A stretch of DNA of 64,000 nucleotides from a virus, in IMG/VR virus record IMGVR_UViG_3300027901_000002, positions 35,015-99,014 of that record; one strand, given 5' to 3'. The number at the start of each line of letters is the position of its first letter. The first letter of the stretch is position 1. Shown here piece by piece: positions 15,082 to 21,953 of the stretch. The position numbers and the translations under genes were made by a program. The notes below the pieces were generated by a model, which was not told the origin of the DNA, did no database searches, and saw nothing but the letters and a program-made list of their open reading frames with translations.

Positions 15082-15272
15082 TATTTTTCCTCCTTTCTAT
15101 GTCTTTGACACTCCCAATATTCCGCCTCGATTCCTTTTTTAATGTCGGGAAGGCTTATCTTTCCGAAATACCACCATCGGGACAGTATTCTCCCAAATAA
15201 TATTAAGATTATTCCTCTTCTCCCACAACAAGAACATCGTCTCGACAATATACCCGTGTTTTTTATTATCAT
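15081..15272 (-). CDS. Small Cys-rich protein (63 aa)
   Basis: RRCSCCGRRG followed by a hydrophobic ILILFGRIL segment and a C-terminal ECQRHR may form a zinc site. It overlaps neighbours by 1-4 bp on each side. Confidence 0.5.
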   Translation of the reverse strand: MIIKNTGILSRRCSCCGRRGIILILFGRILSRWWYFGKISLPDIKKGIEAEYWECQRHRKEEK

Positions 15273-15601
15273 TTTCTATTTTTCACCCACATTATTTTTC
15301 CTTCTTTTTTAAGTTTTATACACGTTTCGAAAACTTGTCTCGCGTCCAAATTGTGTTCGAACGCTATATCGCTTGGATAAATAGTTTCGTTTTGATGTTC
15401 GTCTAAATACATTAAAATAAATTTTTCCAAATCTTCCTGATACCATTCTTCTTTTCTTACGTCGTGCCAAATCCAAGCGTGAAAATGAGGTCTCCAAATT
15501 ACGTGAACCTCCCATCTTAAAAATTTAAACCAGAATCCTATTTTTTGGAAATATCCGTTGTACATTTTTCCAAATTCTATAAACTCTTTAATTCTACACA
15601 T
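15269..15601 (-). CDS. Putative winged-helix protein (110 aa)
   Basis: Residues 55-108 (IYPSDIAFEHNLDARQVFETCIKLKKEGKIMW) read like a winged helix-turn-helix with a turn between IAFEHNLD and ARQVFETC. The N-terminal half is aromatic (WRPHFHAWIW). DNA binding is inferred only. Confidence 0.5.
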   Translation of the reverse strand: MCRIKEFIEFGKMYNGYFQKIGFWFKFLRWEVHVIWRPHFHAWIWHDVRKEEWYQEDLEKFILMYLDEHQNETIYPSDIAFEHNLDARQVFETCIKLKKEGKIMWVKNRK

Positions 15602-15603
15602 TT

Positions 15604-15720
15604 TTATCCTTTACTTTTTTTATAATAAGTACAATTTTTAGGTTTAAATCCTATTATTATTAAATATTTAAACTGACATTTTTTGTAATGTTCGCAAGTT
15701 TTACAAAACTCGTCGCTCAT
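15604..15720 (-). CDS. Cys4 microprotein (38 aa)
   Basis: FCKTCEHYKKC..NCTYYKK repeats the cysteine layout of the 36-residue gene at 7307-7417. Starts right at the ATG 3 nt from the zinc-ribbon gene before it. Function unknown. Confidence 0.5.
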   Translation of the reverse strand: MSDEFCKTCEHYKKCQFKYLIIIGFKPKNCTYYKKSKG

Positions 15721-15723
15721 TTG

Positions 15724-15882
15724 TTACCACTCGTACTTACAATCAGTACAAAGGTGCTTCTTTTTGTACATTGGTTTTTGACCATAACCAAAATGATATA
15801 ACGGTTTATCTAAATCGTCCCATTCTTGGATGTGCTTTGGATTGTTGTTTCCACACATCGGACAAGTAGTTTTATTTACCAT
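15724..15882 (-). CDS. Zinc-ribbon microprotein (52 aa)
   Basis: TCPMCG at residue 7 and LCTDCKYEW at the C-terminus form a zinc ribbon. The end resembles that of the next gene (VCDECGEEW), suggesting an adjacent duplication. Confidence 0.55.
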   Translation of the reverse strand: MVNKTTCPMCGNNNPKHIQEWDDLDKPLYHFGYGQKPMYKKKHLCTDCKYEW

Positions 15883-16121
15883 TCTTCACCACACTCGTCA
15901 CAAACATATCCTTTGTTTGCTAATAAATTACTTTCAAACTCTACAAATTTTCCATTTTTATCGTAATAAGCTACTCCGCCTTCCCACCAAAGAATTTTAT
16001 CACTACCACAAACGTAGCAATATTCTCCGCGCTCTCTTAAAACAATTCTTAAATTCTCGATAAAATTGAGAAAATTACAAAACGGATTTAAGTATTTTGT
16101 CGAGTATTTTTTTATGTTCAC
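15876..16121 (-). CDS. Zinc-ribbon protein (81 aa)
   Basis: YCYVCGSDKILWW and VCDECGEEW form the ribbon in the C-terminal half. The N-terminal 35 residues lie partly in the overlap with the next gene, so the true start may be further downstream. Confidence 0.55.
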   Translation of the reverse strand: MNIKKYSTKYLNPFCNFLNFIENLRIVLRERGEYCYVCGSDKILWWEGGVAYYDKNGKFVEFESNLLANKGYVCDECGEEW

Positions 16122-16359
16122 GATCTTCCCACTTGTTGTAATTTTTATTTATACAGGCAATTTTAACAATAGATTCGCACGGATTATATGCACAAGTTTG
16201 ACAAGGATCGTGCGTACAATCTATATATCCAGTAGCCTCGTATTCTCCTTTAAAATGTTCACACTCTGTTAGTACACAAATGTTTGGAGATACATAACAC
16301 CAATATTTACTACAATAAATTTCTTCTCTTATTATAATTTTTTTCTTCAATTTAACCAC
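16075..16359 (-). CDS. Cysteine-rich protein (94 aa)
   Basis: At least nine cysteines are spread over residues 16-70 (YCSKYWC, IC, EC, DC, PCQTCAYNPC, AC), suggesting two metal clusters. Basic helical tail. Function unknown. Confidence 0.55.
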   Translation of the reverse strand: MVKLKKKIIIREEIYCSKYWCYVSPNICVLTECEHFKGEYEATGYIDCTHDPCQTCAYNPCESIVKIACINKNYNKWEDREHKKILDKILKSVL

Positions 16360-16888
16360 TAATTGAAACTATCCCTTTTTTGCGTTTTCTATCTTTCACA
16401 ACCTTTAAAAATTTTCTAATTGTAGCTTCGTTCACGTTTCTAAAAATCGTGTGTTCGAAATCGTACCTAAATTCTTTAATTCCAGTTTGTAAGAAATTTT
16501 CAAGTATATTTACCAATCTACTTTCTTTTTTTATCCCACAATATCTCGTATCTGTTGTTACCCCTATCCACCATTTCATTTCGTGGATTCTTTTCCAAAT
16601 CAAATCGAGAGTTTTTCTTACGTCCCGTTCGTTGTCGTTAATTTCCCAAAACTCTTCTGGAAATATTTGAGTAAAAATTCTTTTTTCTTCTTCGTTAGTA
16701 TAAAACGGATTGTAAGGAATGTTTATCAAATCTCTATCGTATCCTTTCGGATGTAGTATTACTTTATACGAATCTTTTGTTTTTATTATAAACTTTAGAG
16801 AGTTTTCTAGGAATTCTGCTATTTTAAAGTATCTAAACAAAACAACTTCTAACTTTCTATACATTTCAAATTCTTTTGAAACTTCCAT
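16352..16888 (-). CDS. Hypothetical protein (178 aa)
   Basis: An alpha-helical protein with a NIPYNPFYTNEEEKRIF segment and a basic C-terminus (VVKDRKRKKG) that may bind nucleic acid. No family recognised. Confidence 0.6.
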   Translation of the reverse strand: MEVSKEFEMYRKLEVVLFRYFKIAEFLENSLKFIIKTKDSYKVILHPKGYDRDLINIPYNPFYTNEEEKRIFTQIFPEEFWEINDNERDVRKTLDLIWKRIHEMKWWIGVTTDTRYCGIKKESRLVNILENFLQTGIKEFRYDFEHTIFRNVNEATIRKFLKVVKDRKRKKGIVSISG

Positions 16889-16921
16889 TTTTTACATCAA
16901 CCAAATTTTATACAAAAAAAA

Positions 16922-17290
16922 TTAGGTAAAATAAGTTTTACCGTTTGCTCCAAACTTCTTCATTAGATCGTCGTAGTTTTCTTTTACGTGTTCTAGCGCT
17001 TCGTGTGCTTCCTTTTTTACGATTTTTGGAGTAACTTCTTTAATTTTTTCGGTTAAATACTCGAGTGATTTAACCATATATTCTTTTAAGTGTTTGAAAT
17101 TTGTTTTATGGTCGTAGAAATTAGCAAGAGTAGCTTTATGCGCTTTATAAATTTCCACATAAAAATCTGCAAAACAAAAAGTACTTTTTTCTATAAAATC
17201 GTCCATAATATGTCCAAAATGAATATATCGACCAACTATTTTTTCAGAGTTAAACTTTTTCGAGTATTTTTCGAACTCTTCGTTGCTCAT
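16922..17290 (-). CDS. Helical hypothetical protein (122 aa)
   Basis: Long amphipathic helices throughout, with EKIKEVTPKIVKKEAHEALEHVKENYDD in the C-terminal half. Possibly a coiled-coil structural or regulatory protein. Ends one base before the next gene. Confidence 0.55.
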   Translation of the reverse strand: MSNEEFEKYSKKFNSEKIVGRYIHFGHIMDDFIEKSTFCFADFYVEIYKAHKATLANFYDHKTNFKHLKEYMVKSLEYLTEKIKEVTPKIVKKEAHEALEHVKENYDDLMKKFGANGKTYFT

Positions 17291-17593
17291 TTAATATCTA
17301 TATCCCATTTCTCTTATTGTTTTAAGAACAGGACAATCCAGACACCAATCGTCCTCGTATAATCCCTCCACTCTTGTTAAGGCACATATAAATTCGTTAA
17401 GAAAAACTCCATTTAAAACTTTAGCAACTGTTAAATAATTACAGTTTTTATAAAAACCTAAATTGCTTAGAAATAGTTTTATTAAGTATTTGTTTTTCCG
17501 TAGCTTCCGATAGTAAGCGCCCGTGTCTGCGCCACTGCACTCATTCTTTATTGGAGTCAATCTAATAACGTGTTTTATTACAACTGAATCCAT
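17291..17593 (-). CDS. Hypothetical protein (100 aa)
   Basis: Contains WCLDCPVLK near the C-terminus and a further Cys pair (FYKNCNYL, ICAL). No domain recognised. Tightly packed between its neighbours. Confidence 0.55.
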   Translation of the reverse strand: MDSVVIKHVIRLTPIKNECSGADTGAYYRKLRKNKYLIKLFLSNLGFYKNCNYLTVAKVLNGVFLNEFICALTRVEGLYEDDWCLDCPVLKTIREMGYRY

Positions 17594-17791
17594 TTACATC
17601 GCCACAGTAATAAGAAGAATAACAAGGAATATTAAACCACACAACATAGACGATGCGTAGAAAAATATTCCGAGTGCTCCGAGAAATTTTGATAGTTTTG
17701 GTCTTTTATCTTTGTAAAACGAAGAAAATCCTTCGAGTAAAAATATTAAACAAAGAAAAATCCAAACTAACAAAATAAAAAAAGTCAGCAT
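17594..17791 (-). CDS. Two-span membrane protein (65 aa)
   Basis: Two hydrophobic helices (residues 2-23 and 37-63) flank a basic loop KDKRPKLSK. Function unknown; the 1-base overlap with the next gene supports coupling. Confidence 0.6.
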   Translation of the reverse strand: MLTFFILLVWIFLCLIFLLEGFSSFYKDKRPKLSKFLGALGIFFYASSMLCGLIFLVILLITVAM

Positions 17792-18057
17792 TATACAATA
17801 TCCTTTGGATCTATTTTTTTACCAATCGGGACGGAGTAGCCTTTTTTATTCTTACCAGTTTTGCGAATCTCTTGTCCTCCGCATTCGTCGGAGTCTTTCC
17901 ATTGACAAGTTTCGCATTTTTCTAAACCCCAGAATTGAACATCCCAACATTCGGCTGTTAATTTTGATTGGTCAGCTTGCCTTGCTTCCGTTATTTTTTC
18001 AAATTCTCTTTTCGTTAAATAAAAATTTGTCTTTCCAAAATGAGGCATTTTATTCAA
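17791..18057 (-). CDS. Cys-rich phage protein with CETC motif (88 aa)
   Basis: The core CWDVQFWGLEKCETCQWKD..ECGGQEIRKTGKN has five cysteines likely to bind a metal, followed by a basic Gly/Lys segment. The pattern looks like a conserved small phage protein but I cannot name a function. Confidence 0.55.
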   Translation of the reverse strand: MNKMPHFGKTNFYLTKREFEKITEARQADQSKLTAECWDVQFWGLEKCETCQWKDSDECGGQEIRKTGKNKKGYSVPIGKKIDPKDIV

Positions 18058-18376
18058 CTTCCTTTTCTTTCCATTTTTCTAAAATAGGTTTTACTTTTTC
18101 TTCCAATAATAATTCTAAGTTTCTATCTTTATCTGTAAAATACACTCTTGCGATAATATTACATTCTTTAAAATGATTTTCGTCTATTTCTGTCCCTTCT
18201 TTTATTAAAAGGATTAATTCTTTTCCAATTTTTTTTGCGTGTATTAATTCTTCTACACAAAGAGGGTCTAAAAAATATTCGTCTGAAATTACTAAAATAA
18301 CGCCCTTACATTCTTCCATTTTTTCCTTCCAAGGCCCTCTTCCTACCGTTATATTACTTTCTTTTTTTTCTTTCAA
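18050..18376 (-). CDS. Truncated TIR-domain-like protein
   Basis: Residues 15-65 (WKEKMEECKGVILVISDEYFLDPLCVEELIHAKKIGKELILLI) match the second half of a TIR domain: the helix before strand C, the ILVIS strand, the Y..DPLC turn and the EEL..A helix that carries the NADase glutamate in enzymatic TIRs. The first strand (FISYS-like) and first helix are absent, so the 108-residue protein lacks about 40 residues. The start overlaps the zinc-ribbon gene by 4 bp, so it is unlikely to be a sequencing break. It might be a decoy, a dominant-negative partner or a remnant. Confidence 0.6.
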   Translation of the reverse strand: MKEKKESNITVGRGPWKEKMEECKGVILVISDEYFLDPLCVEELIHAKKIGKELILLIKEGTEIDENHFKECNIIARVYFTDKDRNLELLLEEKVKPILEKWKEKEVE

Positions 18377-18594
18377 AATTCCTTACCACAACCACAACAA
18401 TAAATATAGACTGTTTCGCATTCCATTCCTATGTTAGTTTTGTCTATTTTTCGACAGGGTAACGTGAATTCTGCGTATTCGTGTTGAGTCCTTTCCCATT
18501 CGAAATTCTTAGAGCCGCATTTTGGACAACATTCTATATCCGTTAATCTATCAATAATATATTTTACAAATTCTTCTTCTTCGCATTTATCCAT
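18373..18594 (-). CDS. Zinc-ribbon protein, tandem family member 1
   Basis: ECCPKCGSKNFEW and YIYCCGCGKEF form the ribbon; an acidic helical N-terminus (EEEFVKYIIDRL) precedes it. It shares layout with the next two upstream genes, which suggests a local gene family. Confidence 0.6.
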   Translation of the reverse strand: MDKCEEEEFVKYIIDRLTDIECCPKCGSKNFEWERTQHEYAEFTLPCRKIDKTNIGMECETVYIYCCGCGKEF

Positions 18595-18599
18595 TTAAA

Positions 18600-18851
18600 T
18601 CAACAATTGTAAGTGTCTTGAAAAATTATTTTGTTACAATTTTTACATTTAATAACAATATAATCGTGATATTCTGGAAAAAAATTGGAGTCCAATTTTT
18701 TAATGTAATCTTCTTCTACTCCAAAACTAAACACGCCTAAATCCATTTCTATGGAACCGTAAAATTCTGTACAACCACATTCACACGATATTCCTTCTTC
18801 GTCTAAAATTTGGAGTAGGTATTCTTTTAATCCTTTCTCAAAATCTGACAT
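18600..18851 (-). CDS. Zinc-ribbon protein, tandem family member 2
   Basis: ISCECGCTEFYG and IKCKNCNKIIFQD form the two zinc knuckles, about 40 residues apart, after an N-terminal helix FEKGLKEYLLQILDEE. The same order is seen in members 1 and 3. Confidence 0.6.
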   Translation of the reverse strand: MSDFEKGLKEYLLQILDEEGISCECGCTEFYGSIEMDLGVFSFGVEEDYIKKLDSNFFPEYHDYIVIKCKNCNKIIFQDTYNC

Positions 18852-18876
18852 CTAAATCAACTTGTCTATTATTTCT

Positions 18877-19083
18877 TCATTCATCGTACAATACCTTCCC
18901 ACAACAATTACAGTTTATTTTGTGATGTCCATGTGGATAAATTTCGTAAGGATGGTCGCTTATAACTTTACCTTTTTTATCGATATTTATAAAAGTACTA
19001 ATTGTTACGCAGAATTCGTCGTTTCCACAATCTGGACACTCTGGTTCGTCCAATTCTTCAATTAGCCACTCAAATTCACTCAT
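18877..19083 (-). CDS. Zinc-ribbon protein, tandem family member 3
   Basis: MSEFEWLIEELDEPECPDCGNDEFC..INCNCCGKVLYDE follows the same plan as member 2 (helix, CxxCG, beta hairpin, C-x2-C..K..D). ATG 19083 is preferred over GTG 19092. A hairpin-rich leader lies upstream. Confidence 0.6.
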   Translation of the reverse strand: MSEFEWLIEELDEPECPDCGNDEFCVTISTFINIDKKGKVISDHPYEIYPHGHHKINCNCCGKVLYDE

Positions 19084-19123
19084 TTTTTTCACTTTTTAAG
19101 TATGATTCTATACTGTTATAAGA

Positions 19124-19187
19124 GGAAGTGCGTTCTGTGTTACAGCTCGTGCACTTCCACGTGATTTTGACGAGGTTACCTTCTCGT
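19124..19187 (-). ncRNA. Two-hairpin leader structure
   Basis: In the 125-bp gap before the tandem zinc-ribbon genes, GGAAGTGC (19124-19131) pairs with GCACTTCC (19151-19158), and ACGAG (19170-19174) pairs with CTCGT (19183-19187). GC content exceeds the surroundings. It may be a 5' leader element or the terminator of the preceding operon segment. Confidence 0.45.
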
Positions 19188-19208
19188 TGTATTTTTATTC
19201 TTTTCCAA

Positions 19209-19328
19209 TTATGATGACAAATTCGATAAGACACCTATCATCACAACAATTATGGCAATTAAGATAAATATTATGCAGACGATACAACCACAATACCAAG
19301 CTTTTTCGTGTGGTTGTTCGCGACTCAT
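19209..19328 (-). CDS. Single-span membrane peptide (39 aa)
   Basis: MSREQPHEKAWYCGC is followed by one hydrophobic helix rich in Ile and Val. The ATG overlaps the previous stop (ATGA). Function unknown. Confidence 0.5.
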   Translation of the reverse strand: MSREQPHEKAWYCGCIVCIIFILIAIIVVMIGVLSNLSS

Positions 19329-19585
19329 TGTTTAATGCCTAAAATTTTATAACTTCCGTCTTCATTTACTTCTATTTCAATTCCAATCTCACATAAACAA
19401 TAAGCGAAATTGCAGCTTATTGCGTCTTCGCTAAGTCCAATTTGTAATCCTTTTTCCCACATACTGTCTTTGTTTGAATGGAGATATATAACAGTTTTGT
19501 AAGGAAAAATTGGCTTTTCTTTCAAATATAATTTTATTCCACAACGAGGACAATATTCGTCCCCATATTTATGTTCGCAATTCAT
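19325..19585 (-). CDS. Zinc-binding hypothetical protein (86 aa)
   Basis: MNCEHKYGDEYCPRCGIKL at the N-terminus is a His/Cys zinc knuckle as in double-zinc-ribbon proteins. The rest is beta-rich, with another CLCEIGIEIEV region. Function unknown. Confidence 0.55.
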   Translation of the reverse strand: MNCEHKYGDEYCPRCGIKLYLKEKPIFPYKTVIYLHSNKDSMWEKGLQIGLSEDAISCNFAYCLCEIGIEIEVNEDGSYKILGIKQ

Positions 19586-19586
19586 T

Positions 19587-19742
19587 TTAATCCTTCCTAT
19601 TATAAACAGAAACTTCGTTCCCTTTTATTATAACTCTAAATTTTGAGCCGCAATTTTTGCATTCACAATCACATCCTTTGTAAAGGGGCATTAATTTTAA
19701 CTCAATTTTCGTTTTACAGTCTGGACAATTAAATTCAATCAT
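19587..19742 (-). CDS. Zinc-ribbon microprotein (51 aa)
   Basis: From ATG 19742: FNCPDCKTKIEL and CECKNCGSKFRV form a textbook zinc ribbon of the kind found in phage and prokaryotic DUF zinc-ribbon proteins. The stop of the previous gene overlaps the ATG. Confidence 0.6.
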   Translation of the reverse strand: MIEFNCPDCKTKIELKLMPLYKGCDCECKNCGSKFRVIIKGNEVSVYNRKD

Positions 19743-19933
19743 TTTTTTCCAACTAATCCTTTTAAAATTTCTTCTGTTGTGTGGTCTTCTTGATGCCACA
19801 TCATCCTATCAGAGATAGGAGGCACGTTAAAAACGTAATTAATAAGAAATTGTCCGAGTCTCATGTCTGGACAACGCTCCCACGCTTCTTTCAACAGAGA
19901 AGTTATTACTTCTATTCTTTTTTGGTCTCGCAT
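19739..19933 (-). CDS. Small PDMRLGQ-family protein, copy 1
   Basis: A 64-residue protein with IEVITSLLKEAWERCPDMRLGQFLIN and MWHQEDHTTEEILK. The gene at 26387-26635 shares this order closely, so they are paralogues within the virus. Similar short proteins (RI..IL..W...PDLRLGQL) exist in bacteria and phages without known function. Confidence 0.65.
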   Translation of the reverse strand: MRDQKRIEVITSLLKEAWERCPDMRLGQFLINYVFNVPPISDRMMWHQEDHTTEEILKGLVGKK

Positions 19934-20247
19934 TTTAATTCGTTTATCGCGTCTTCTATATGTTGTTTAAACAATTCTTTTTTAAACCCAAAATTAGTAT
20001 TATCGAGTTTGTCTTTAAAAGGAATGTAAAGCATACTATCTAATTTGGCACACAGCCAACAAATCATTCGTTCGTGTTCATCCTTTCCTCTATAATAAGA
20101 TTTTGAGTAGTGATATCTTTTTATTTTTTTTATGTAAAAATACCAGAGTAATTCTGTAAAATAGGTTGTTTGTTTTGTGTGTTTAGTAGATTTATCTCTT
20201 ACATCTTTTCCAAAAACTTTCATAGTTTTATCGTATATAAAATCCAA
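19912..20247 (-). CDS. Hypothetical basic protein (111 aa)
   Basis: A lysine- and tyrosine-rich protein with YFYIKKIKRYHYSKSYYRGKD and a helical C-terminus. The basic central part could bind nucleic acid. No family recognised. Confidence 0.55.
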   Translation of the reverse strand: MDFIYDKTMKVFGKDVRDKSTKHTKQTTYFTELLWYFYIKKIKRYHYSKSYYRGKDEHERMICWLCAKLDSMLYIPFKDKLDNTNFGFKKELFKQHIEDAINELKCETKKE

Positions 20248-20278
20248 TTCTCTATGCGTAATATGTAGATCGAGTCTT

Positions 20279-20626
20279 CTATCTCTTTTGTTTATTTATA
20301 TCACCTTTTAAATCATTTTGTATAGATTGTACTACATCAAACATGTGAGGATTAAACTCTCCAAAATCTTTTACAAATTCTACTATTTTATTGTGGTGCC
20401 TACGAGCTTTAATTTTGGAATGATATCTTTTCATATATATTTCTTTGCCGTTTTTAAAGATCATTGTTTCATATTTTCCTCCAATGTGTTTAAAAGATTT
20501 TTCCATTATTTTGTACATAGTTGGTGTTACAATATGAAAAGGATCGAAAAAATGTAAACAAACGGTCGAAATGTAATAATCACCAAATTTTCTCCTCAAT
20601 TGCCATTTAATTTTTGGTCTATACAT
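20279..20626 (-). CDS. Hypothetical basic protein (115 aa)
   Basis: ATG 20626 forms a TAATG junction with the upstream gene and is preferred over the longer frame. The product has KRYHSKIKARRHHNKIV in the middle and a VVQSIQNDLKGDINKQKR end. Function unknown. Confidence 0.55.
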   Translation of the reverse strand: MYRPKIKWQLRRKFGDYYISTVCLHFFDPFHIVTPTMYKIMEKSFKHIGGKYETMIFKNGKEIYMKRYHSKIKARRHHNKIVEFVKDFGEFNPHMFDVVQSIQNDLKGDINKQKR

Positions 20627-20817
20627 TAGAAACACATTAAGAAAATAAGTCTCATTGGCATCGTAATTAAACAATAACCAATCCAACATAACCCTACAAA
20701 ACCACAAAAATCGTTGTCTTTTTGTACGCCTATTATTATCAAAATAAATCCAGCAAAACCAATTAAACTAGGAACTAATAAAAACCACGCTAATATTTCG
20801 AATGTAATTTCGATCAT
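20626..20817 (-). CDS. Two-span membrane protein (63 aa)
   Basis: From ATG 20817 (ATGA overlap), MIEITFEILAWFLLVPSLIG starts a first span, and a second hydrophobic stretch ends in LIFLMCF. Function unknown. Confidence 0.55.
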   Translation of the reverse strand: MIEITFEILAWFLLVPSLIGFAGFILIIIGVQKDNDFCGFVGLCWIGYCLITMPMRLIFLMCF

Positions 20818-20939
20818 CTTAATAAATGTAATTTCATTTGTCTTTCGAGACACAACCCTACAAAATATTCTGGAACGATATATAAACCCCAAACGACGAG
20901 CATTAAATTATGTCTTGTGTTTTGATTTAAACTAATCAT
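20814..20939 (-). CDS. Small hypothetical protein (41 aa)
   Basis: MISLNQNTRHNLMLVVWGLYIVPEYFVG has one moderately hydrophobic stretch. Overlaps its neighbours by 4 bp each, the typical coupling seen here. Confidence 0.45.
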   Translation of the reverse strand: MISLNQNTRHNLMLVVWGLYIVPEYFVGLCLERQMKLHLLR

Positions 20940-21094
20940 TTTCGATGTCCTCTTCGTATAAAACATTCAGAATGATTAAATCTACCGAGATATTCTACGA
21001 TGTTGTCTTTTTCTTGGAATCTTTCTCTACATATGTAGCAAAAATTCCAAATCATAAATGTTGTTACCATATCCCACAAACCTTTAAGAAACAT
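20936..21094 (-). CDS. Zinc-finger-like microprotein (52 aa)
   Basis: FCYICRERF..FNHSECFIRRGH resembles a C2HC treble-clef knuckle (CxxC then HxxxC). The stop overlaps the next ATG. Function unknown. Confidence 0.5.
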   Translation of the reverse strand: MFLKGLWDMVTTFMIWNFCYICRERFQEKDNIVEYLGRFNHSECFIRRGHRK

Positions 21095-21311
21095 TTTTAT
21101 CCTTTTTTATAATCCATTTGTAAATTCCTTGAACATCGATACAAATTCCAGGCGCGTAAATAATAAATACCAACGACCAGACTTGTAGTGTGATAAAAAA
21201 TATTAAGAAAAAAGTGTCTGTACAAAGCCAAATAATCCAACACCATTTAATCTTTCTTGAGGCTAAAAAAAAGCCAAATTGAGACCAAATAGCAAAAATC
21301 CAATCAATCAT
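21084..21311 (-). CDS. PnuC-like small membrane protein
   Basis: From ATG 21311 the 75-residue product has three hydrophobic stretches and ends GICIDVQGIYKWIIKKDK. Tryptophan-rich spans and a G-x-Y-x-W-x-x-K end recall one half of PnuC-type nicotinamide riboside transporters and the short PnuC-like proteins of phages. The match is by pattern only. The nucleotidyltransferase at 6192 would suit NAD salvage. Confidence 0.4.
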   Translation of the reverse strand: MIDWIFAIWSQFGFFLASRKIKWCWIIWLCTDTFFLIFFITLQVWSLVFIIYAPGICIDVQGIYKWIIKKDKNVS

Positions 21312-21528
21312 CTTCTTCCCATTTTTTAGCGCATTCGTCGCATCCAACGCCCCACACTCGTTCTTCTCCGTCTAACTCGTAAAAGAGCAGATTTATTTCT
21401 TCTGTAAGAATTAGAGCGTTGCAAGCGTCGCAAACGATTTGATCGTCTGGAACATTACTTATATTTTCCGAGACAACGAATCCTTTTTCGTTTAAATGAG
21501 TAAAAGTAATTTTTCTATTTTTAAACAT
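21304..21528 (-). CDS. Zinc-binding protein (74 aa)
   Basis: IVCDACNALIL..GVGCDECAKKWEE forms two CxxC pairs about 28 residues apart around a beta hairpin. ATG 21528 is used; the upstream extension lies in the neighbour's coding region. Function unknown. Confidence 0.55.
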   Translation of the reverse strand: MFKNRKITFTHLNEKGFVVSENISNVPDDQIVCDACNALILTEEINLLFYELDGEERVWGVGCDECAKKWEEDD

Positions 21529-21838
21529 GGGATGGTGTCTCGATACTTTCTTGGTCGGCATCTTCAATCGCGTCCAATATTTCAAATTTTTCTAAATCTT
21601 TAAATACAGCGTCAATAACAACTTTTCTTATGTATTGACTTTTAGAGCTATACAATTCTGTAAAATATGTATTTATAATATCTACTATTCGTGGAGGCAA
21701 AAACAACGAACAATTTATCATTTTTTTACACTTTGGACAAGTCCATTTCTTTTTATAGGGAATCCAACCGTTTATTTTTGCTTCCACTTTTGAAAAGTAT
21801 TTTTCTTCGACGCCGCATCTTTTACATTTTATTATCAT
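21521..21838 (-). CDS. Zinc ribbon fused to a ribbon-helix-helix-like domain
   Basis: Residues 1-42 are a zinc ribbon (IKCKRCG..WTCPKCKKM). Residues 43-85 (NCSLFLPPRIVDIINTYFTELY..SKSQYIRKVVIDAVFKDL) look like an RHH unit: a short strand, a helix, an S-x-x-x-Y-I-R turn and a second helix. A viral DNA-binding regulator is inferred. Confidence 0.55.
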   Translation of the reverse strand: MIIKCKRCGVEEKYFSKVEAKINGWIPYKKKWTCPKCKKMINCSLFLPPRIVDIINTYFTELYSSKSQYIRKVVIDAVFKDLEKFEILDAIEDADQESIETPSHV

Positions 21839-21953
21839 TTTTGTTCTTCTTTTTAAATACTTTTAAACAATTTTCACAAATGTAAGCTTTATGATGTGAT
21901 ATTTTTGTGATATTTTTTGACCCACAATAAGGACATTTTTTTAAACCAAACAA
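21822..21953 (-). CDS. Zinc-ribbon microprotein (43 aa)
   Basis: KCPYCGSKNITKIS..YICENCLKVFKKKN is a classic ribbon similar to the N-terminal zinc ribbons of transposases and transcription factors. It needs a TTG start (21953) and overlaps both neighbours. Confidence 0.5.
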   Translation of the reverse strand: MFGLKKCPYCGSKNITKISHHKAYICENCLKVFKKKNKNDNKM

